Positions 5,976 to 8,424 of a stretch of DNA of 8,424 bases are shown here, piece after piece. This stretch comes from Candidatus Uhrbacteria bacterium (GTDB lineage: Bacteria; Patescibacteriota; Patescibacteriia; UBA9934; UBA11717): assembly GCA_013203725.1 (NCBI GenBank), contig JABMPK010000050.1, positions 1 to 8,424 of the forward strand, in the 5' to 3' direction. The notes under the pieces were generated by a model that was given only the letters and a program-made list of their open reading frames with translations, was not told where the DNA came from and searched no databases. The position numbers and the translations under genes were made by a program. How positions within the stretch are numbered: position 1 is the stretch's first letter; each line of letters opens with the position of its first letter.

Positions 5976-7343
5976 ATGAAGAACATGATGACCTGGGCGA
6001 TCGCCCTGACGTTGATGCTGGCGGCCTTGGTCGTCAGCGCGGATGTGAACGCGGCGCCTTTGCCGCGAGACAGTGACGGAGACGGCTACATCGATGACGA
6101 CGACATGTGCCCGAACCAGGCCCGCCGACCGGCGGGCGCGATCGTGAACATGTCCGGCTGCGTCGACGACTGGGGGATGTGCTACCTCCTCCAGCTGCAG
6201 TTGGGAGAGAACCCGGACGCCTGCGGGATCCGGGATCCCAAGTTCACCTGGCAGCAGGAGCGCTACGAGACGGAGATGCTCCGAACCCAGGTTCGCCTGG
6301 ACCGGTACGGCCGCGAGGTGCGTGTCGGTCGTTGGAACGGCGGCTGGGACCCGGGTGCGGGCAAGAACGGCAGGTTCGTGCAGGCCAGGAGTGGCTTGTA
6401 CGGGTACGAGGGATCCGGGGTCTACCTGGACCACGTCCCCGTCGGTCGTTCCGTGCTGCGTTCCGACTCGCCCCCGTTCTGGAGCGAGACGAAGACCGTG
6501 GTTGCGGCATCGAAGCCGGTCGAGCACCCGATCACCTCGGAAGAGGTGGCTCGGTTGCAGGGTACGGTGGCGGACGCGCAGAGCCGGTACGACGAGGCGA
6601 AGCGGTACTACGACGAGATGGTGCGGACGCGAGGTGCGGACGCTCGTGAGCTCGAGGACGCGAAGGCGCGCCTCGTGACCGCGACCGGCCGCTACAAACG
6701 CGCGTCGGACAAGCTGAACGAGTTCGAGCAGAAGCTCGGCGAGTTCGGTGATCGGCTCGGGACGGTCGAGGAGGACGTGACCGTCCTCAAGACGGCGCGT
6801 GAGCAGAACAGCTTCTACCTGGAAGGTGGCTACAGCGCCGTCTTCGAGAGCTGGCACGGGGTTCTCCCCGGCGGCTTGATCCTGGACATCGCCCCGTCCC
6901 ACCGCTTCACGGTGGGCGCGGCGCATCAGTTCCGGACGGAGAAGCTGATCGTCCGAGGGGTCGCGCAGGGCGGCCTCAACATGCGGTACGACGGTTCCTC
7001 GTCAGGGGCCACCGTCGGTGCGCGCGTGGACGCGTTCTACAAGCTGATCGAGAAGGCCCCCATGCTCCGCTTCGGCGGTTCGATGGGGCTCGAGTTCGAC
7101 TGGTACCACCTGTCGCACGGGCGTACGCCCGAAGGGATCTACTCGATCTCCTTGAGCCTCCGGCTCGTGCCTCAGGTCGGCGTCAGCATCGACCTCGGAG
7201 ACTCCCCCATGACGCTCACCGTTCTCGGCGGCGTCCGTACCGGCCCCACCTGGGTCGGCATCAGGGAAGTCAACACCCCGCACGGTCGCTTCGGCGGCCA
7301 GATCGGGGTTCGGCTCGGTGGGCGATTCGGCCCCACCAAGTAA
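5976..7343 (+). CDS. Secreted protein: TSP3-like calcium loop, coiled coil, beta-barrel-like C-terminus
   Basis: 455 residues. A Sec signal peptide (1-26, V-N-A before the cut) leads to a thrombospondin-type-3-like repeat (32-62): D-S-D-G-D-G-Y-I-D-D-D-D-M-C-P, then G-A-I-V-N-M-S-G-C, as found next to OmpA domains; ligands at 32, 34, 36, 40 and 43 would hold calcium. Four cysteines (45, 62, 69, 83) could form two disulfides. A Trp/Gly-rich region (about 85-170) follows, then a heptad-like coiled coil (about 186-275) and a beta-rich half (278-455) with alternating aromatic/Gly strands typical of an outer-membrane barrel, though the last residue is Lys rather than Phe. It is strongly GC-rich and SD-led, unlike the operon genes, with its own promoter and terminator. 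Binding partner and function are unknown; a surface adhesin or structural anchor is a guess. Confidence 0.85.
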   Translation: MKNMMTWAIALTLMLAALVVSADVNAAPLPRDSDGDGYIDDDDMCPNQARRPAGAIVNMSGCVDDWGMCYLLQLQLGENPDACGIRDPKFTWQQERYETEMLRTQVRLDRYGREVRVGRWNGGWDPGAGKNGRFVQARSGLYGYEGSGVYLDHVPVGRSVLRSDSPPFWSETKTVVAASKPVEHPITSEEVARLQGTVADAQSRYDEAKRYYDEMVRTRGADARELEDAKARLVTATGRYKRASDKLNEFEQKLGEFGDRLGTVEEDVTVLKTAREQNSFYLEGGYSAVFESWHGVLPGGLILDIAPSHRFTVGAAHQFRTEKLIVRGVAQGGLNMRYDGSSSGATVGARVDAFYKLIEKAPMLRFGGSMGLEFDWYHLSHGRTPEGIYSISLSLRLVPQVGVSIDLGDSPMTLTVLGGVRTGPTWVGIREVNTPHGRFGGQIGVRLGGRFGPTK

Positions 7344-7366
7344 GTTCACCAGTAGGTTTCTACGGC

Positions 7367-7403
7367 GCCCGTCGACACTCTGTGTCGGCGGGCTGCTTTT
7401 TTT
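7367..7403 (+). terminator. Intrinsic terminator after the TSP3/coiled-coil gene
   Basis: GCCCGTCGACAC (7367-7378) pairs with GTGTCGGCGGGC (7382-7393) through 12 pairs including one G-T, with a 3-base loop, and a run of seven Ts follows (7397-7403). It starts 23 bases after the stop codon. Confidence 0.9.
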
Positions 7404-7446
7404 CTGCTAACTTTAGCCAAATACCGCAAATATGCATGAACAGGGG

Positions 7447-7475
7447 TTGACAAAACCTACCTTTCATGTTATATT
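7447..7475 (+). promoter_or_regulatory. Strong promoter of the lipoprotein gene
   Basis: Perfect TTGACA (7447-7452), 17-base spacer, extended -10 TGT-TATATT (7467-7475; hexamer five of six). It is the best promoter in the window, suggesting high expression. The start is expected near 7482. Confidence 0.8.
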
Positions 7476-7481
7476 GCGGAG

Positions 7482-7579
7482 TTCCATTGGTGAAAGCCAG
7501 TGCGGATGAAGATCGAAACGGAGTGGCCCATGGCGGGTCCAAGGAAACACTTGGTCTAACGACCAGAGGAGAGACGAAG
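7482..7579 (+). promoter_or_regulatory. Leader of the lipoprotein gene with hairpin beside the SD site
   Basis: TTGGTC (7551-7556) and GACCAG (7561-7566) form a 6-bp stem with loop TAAC that touches the SD sequence GAGGAG (7566-7571), which lies eight bases before ATG 7580. The frame is open upstream to an ATG at 7466, but that ATG lies inside the promoter, so it cannot be the start. The open upstream frame reads like non-coding sequence. Confidence 0.5.
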
Positions 7580-8260
7580 ATGAACATGCGACTGAACCTG
7601 ATCCTGGCGCTCTGCGCCTCCTTGCTCACCCTGGCCACCGGCTGCGACCCGCAGTACGGCGACCTCGACGCGGAAGGCGTGGAGGTCACGGGCATGTGCG
7701 AGGGCATCGGCGTGGACCGGGTGATCCGGCACTACGACGACGCCAACGCCAACGGCTGCATCGACGAGATGGAGCTCGCGGTCTGGCGCGACTACGGGGT
7801 CTGCAACGACTCCAGCTGGTCGTGGCACGACGACGACACCGACGCCTGGTACCAGTCCGCGCCCACGAGCTTCTGGCTCGCGGGCTACGACGCCAACATG
7901 TGCCAGGAGGACGCCGGTGACGACGACGATGCCGCGGACGACGACGATGCCGCGGACGAGCCCGGCGACGACGATGACGCGACCGGCGACGACGACGACG
8001 CGACGGAGGACGGCCCGGCGGAGACCGGCACCGTCAACTGCCCCGGTGGGTGGTGGGTCGCGCTGAACCGGTTCGCGCTGGACGGAGACGAGAACGGCTG
8101 CCTCACGGTCGCCGAGCGAGCGCTCTACATCGACCTGCACACCTGCAGCTCGACGTCGGACGTGGACTACTCGTGGTACAACGGCGTGATCGGCCTCTGG
8201 GTCTACTCGAACCTCGAGTACCCCTGGACGCTTTCGAGCGCCGCGCCCGACTGCAACTGA
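7580..8260 (+). CDS. Lipoprotein with duplicated Cys/EF-hand-like module and poly-Asp linker
   Basis: 226 residues. The signal sequence ends in a lipobox (L-A-T-G-Cys22), so Cys22 should be lipidated and the protein anchored to the outer face of the membrane. Two similar modules follow: C40-C60-C75-C108 and C154-C174-C189-C225. The first two spacings are identical (20 and 15 residues), the third is 33 against 36. Each holds an EF-hand-type loop with Cys at position 7: D-A-N-A-N-G-C-I-D-E-M-E (54-65) and D-G-D-E-N-G-C-L-T-V-A-E (168-179), with ligands at 1, 3, 5 and 12. A linker (111-147) has four D-D-D-D-A units. Disulfides and calcium binding are inferred. Similar poly-Asp linkers occur in lipoproteins of Myxococcota-like bacteria, from memory. 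I recognise no named family; function unknown. It has its own promoter, SD and terminator. Confidence 0.85.
   Translation: MNMRLNLILALCASLLTLATGCDPQYGDLDAEGVEVTGMCEGIGVDRVIRHYDDANANGCIDEMELAVWRDYGVCNDSSWSWHDDDTDAWYQSAPTSFWLAGYDANMCQEDAGDDDDAADDDDAADEPGDDDDATGDDDDATEDGPAETGTVNCPGGWWVALNRFALDGDENGCLTVAERALYIDLHTCSSTSDVDYSWYNGVIGLWVYSNLEYPWTLSSAAPDCN
7919..7954 (+). repeat. Tandem 18-bp repeat in the poly-Asp linker
   Basis: The unit GACGACGACGATGCCGCG (D-D-D-D-A-A) occurs twice head to tail (7919-7936, 7937-7954), followed by two looser D-D-D-D-A units up to about 8002. Repeat copy number could vary between strains, lengthening or shortening the linker in frame. Confidence 0.8.
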
Positions 8261-8291
8261 CTTACACGAGGGCTAGTCCCCCTCATCTACT

Positions 8292-8325
8292 CAACGCCCC
8301 GGACCTGGTCCGGGCGTTGTTTTTT
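8292..8325 (+). terminator. Intrinsic terminator after the lipoprotein gene
   Basis: CAACGCCCCGGAC (8292-8304) pairs with GTCCGGGCGTTG (8308-8319) through 12 pairs with one bulged C, followed by six Ts (8320-8325). A weaker GAGGG/CCCTC stem (8268-8272 with 8280-8284) lies between it and the stop codon. Confidence 0.9.
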
Positions 8326-8349
8326 ATATGTGGCAATTTACTTCAAGTA

Positions 8350-8396
8350 TTGTCATTGCGCCGCTCCCTCCGAAGGCGGGCGCGGCGCAATGACAA
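8350..8396. repeat. Palindromic intergenic repeat (REP/MITE-like)
   Basis: TTGTCATTGCGCCGC (8350-8364) is the exact inverse of 8382-8396, a 15-bp perfect stem around a 17-base centre (8365-8381) that holds CCGAAGG and may pair further (CCCTCC with GGCGGG, one mismatch). The TGTCATTGCG edge and CCGAAGG centre resemble dispersed palindromic repeats of many uncultured bacteria. Only one copy is in this window. No T-run follows, so it is not a terminator. Confidence 0.6.
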
Positions 8397-8424
8397 GTTG
8401 TGAGCGATACTGGGCAACGCTACA

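Noticed and set aside
6107..6649. 180-codon plus-strand frame inside the 5976 gene
   Set aside because: Pro/Arg/Gly-rich out-of-frame shadow in GC-rich DNA, overlapping a well-supported gene.
5892..6926. 344-codon open frame on the minus strand across the leader and first half of the 5976 gene
   Set aside because: A shadow of GC-rich coding DNA: Arg/Val/His-rich with no domain pattern and no SD, while the plus frame has a signal peptide, TSP3 motif and terminator.
7556..8140. 194-codon minus-strand frame opposite the lipoprotein gene
   Set aside because: Valine/Arg low-complexity mirror of the GAC repeats; no start signal, and the plus frame has a lipobox and SD.
1..8424. CRISPR array, insertion sequence, integrase or other tRNA genes
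   Set aside because: No regularly spaced repeats, no transposase or integrase-like protein, and no tRNA cloverleaf besides the tmRNA ends were seen.

Overview
The window looks like chromosomal DNA from an uncultured bacterium using the standard genetic code (TGA is a stop at 2024-2026 and 8258-8260). The style is most like Patescibacteria (CPR): a tightly packed operon of small membrane-anchored proteins, no recognisable Shine-Dalgarno (SD) site on most genes, extended -10 promoters of the form TGTTATAAT, and short GC-rich hairpin-plus-T-run terminators. This placement is an inference from style; no marker gene here proves it.

Positions 1-889 (minus strand) are the trans-translation module: ssrA (tmRNA, its last bases lying left of position 1) preceded by smpB. 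A 45-bp divergent promoter region separates smpB from a plus-strand operon at 935-5568. That operon encodes an AI-2E/PerM-type permease, two single-pass proteins, a polytopic membrane protein, a membrane-anchored HtrA-like protein with PDZ domain whose catalytic triad looks lost, and a short Wzz-like protein. The genes overlap or sit 1-15 bases apart and end at a hairpin terminator (5567-5594). All six look like envelope proteins.

From 5569 the character changes. A 407-base non-coding stretch holds a promoter-like site, a candidate small RNA that folds into an almost continuous 29-bp hairpin with a CCUCCUCCU loop (complementary to SD sites) and its own T-run, and then a second promoter with a long structured leader. 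Two strongly GC-rich genes follow, each as a stand-alone unit with its own AT-rich promoter and hairpin terminator. The first (5976-7343) is a secreted protein with a thrombospondin-type-3-like calcium loop, a coiled coil and a beta-rich C-terminal half. The second (7580-8260) is a lipoprotein made of two copies of a cysteine/EF-hand-like module joined by a poly-Asp linker. Both have clear SD sites, unlike the operon.

The window ends with a 15-bp perfect inverted repeat (8350-8396) resembling an intergenic palindromic element. The most interesting parts are the candidate anti-SD RNA, the composition mosaic of GC-rich surface-protein genes under host-style promoters, and the duplicated EF-hand-like lipoprotein.
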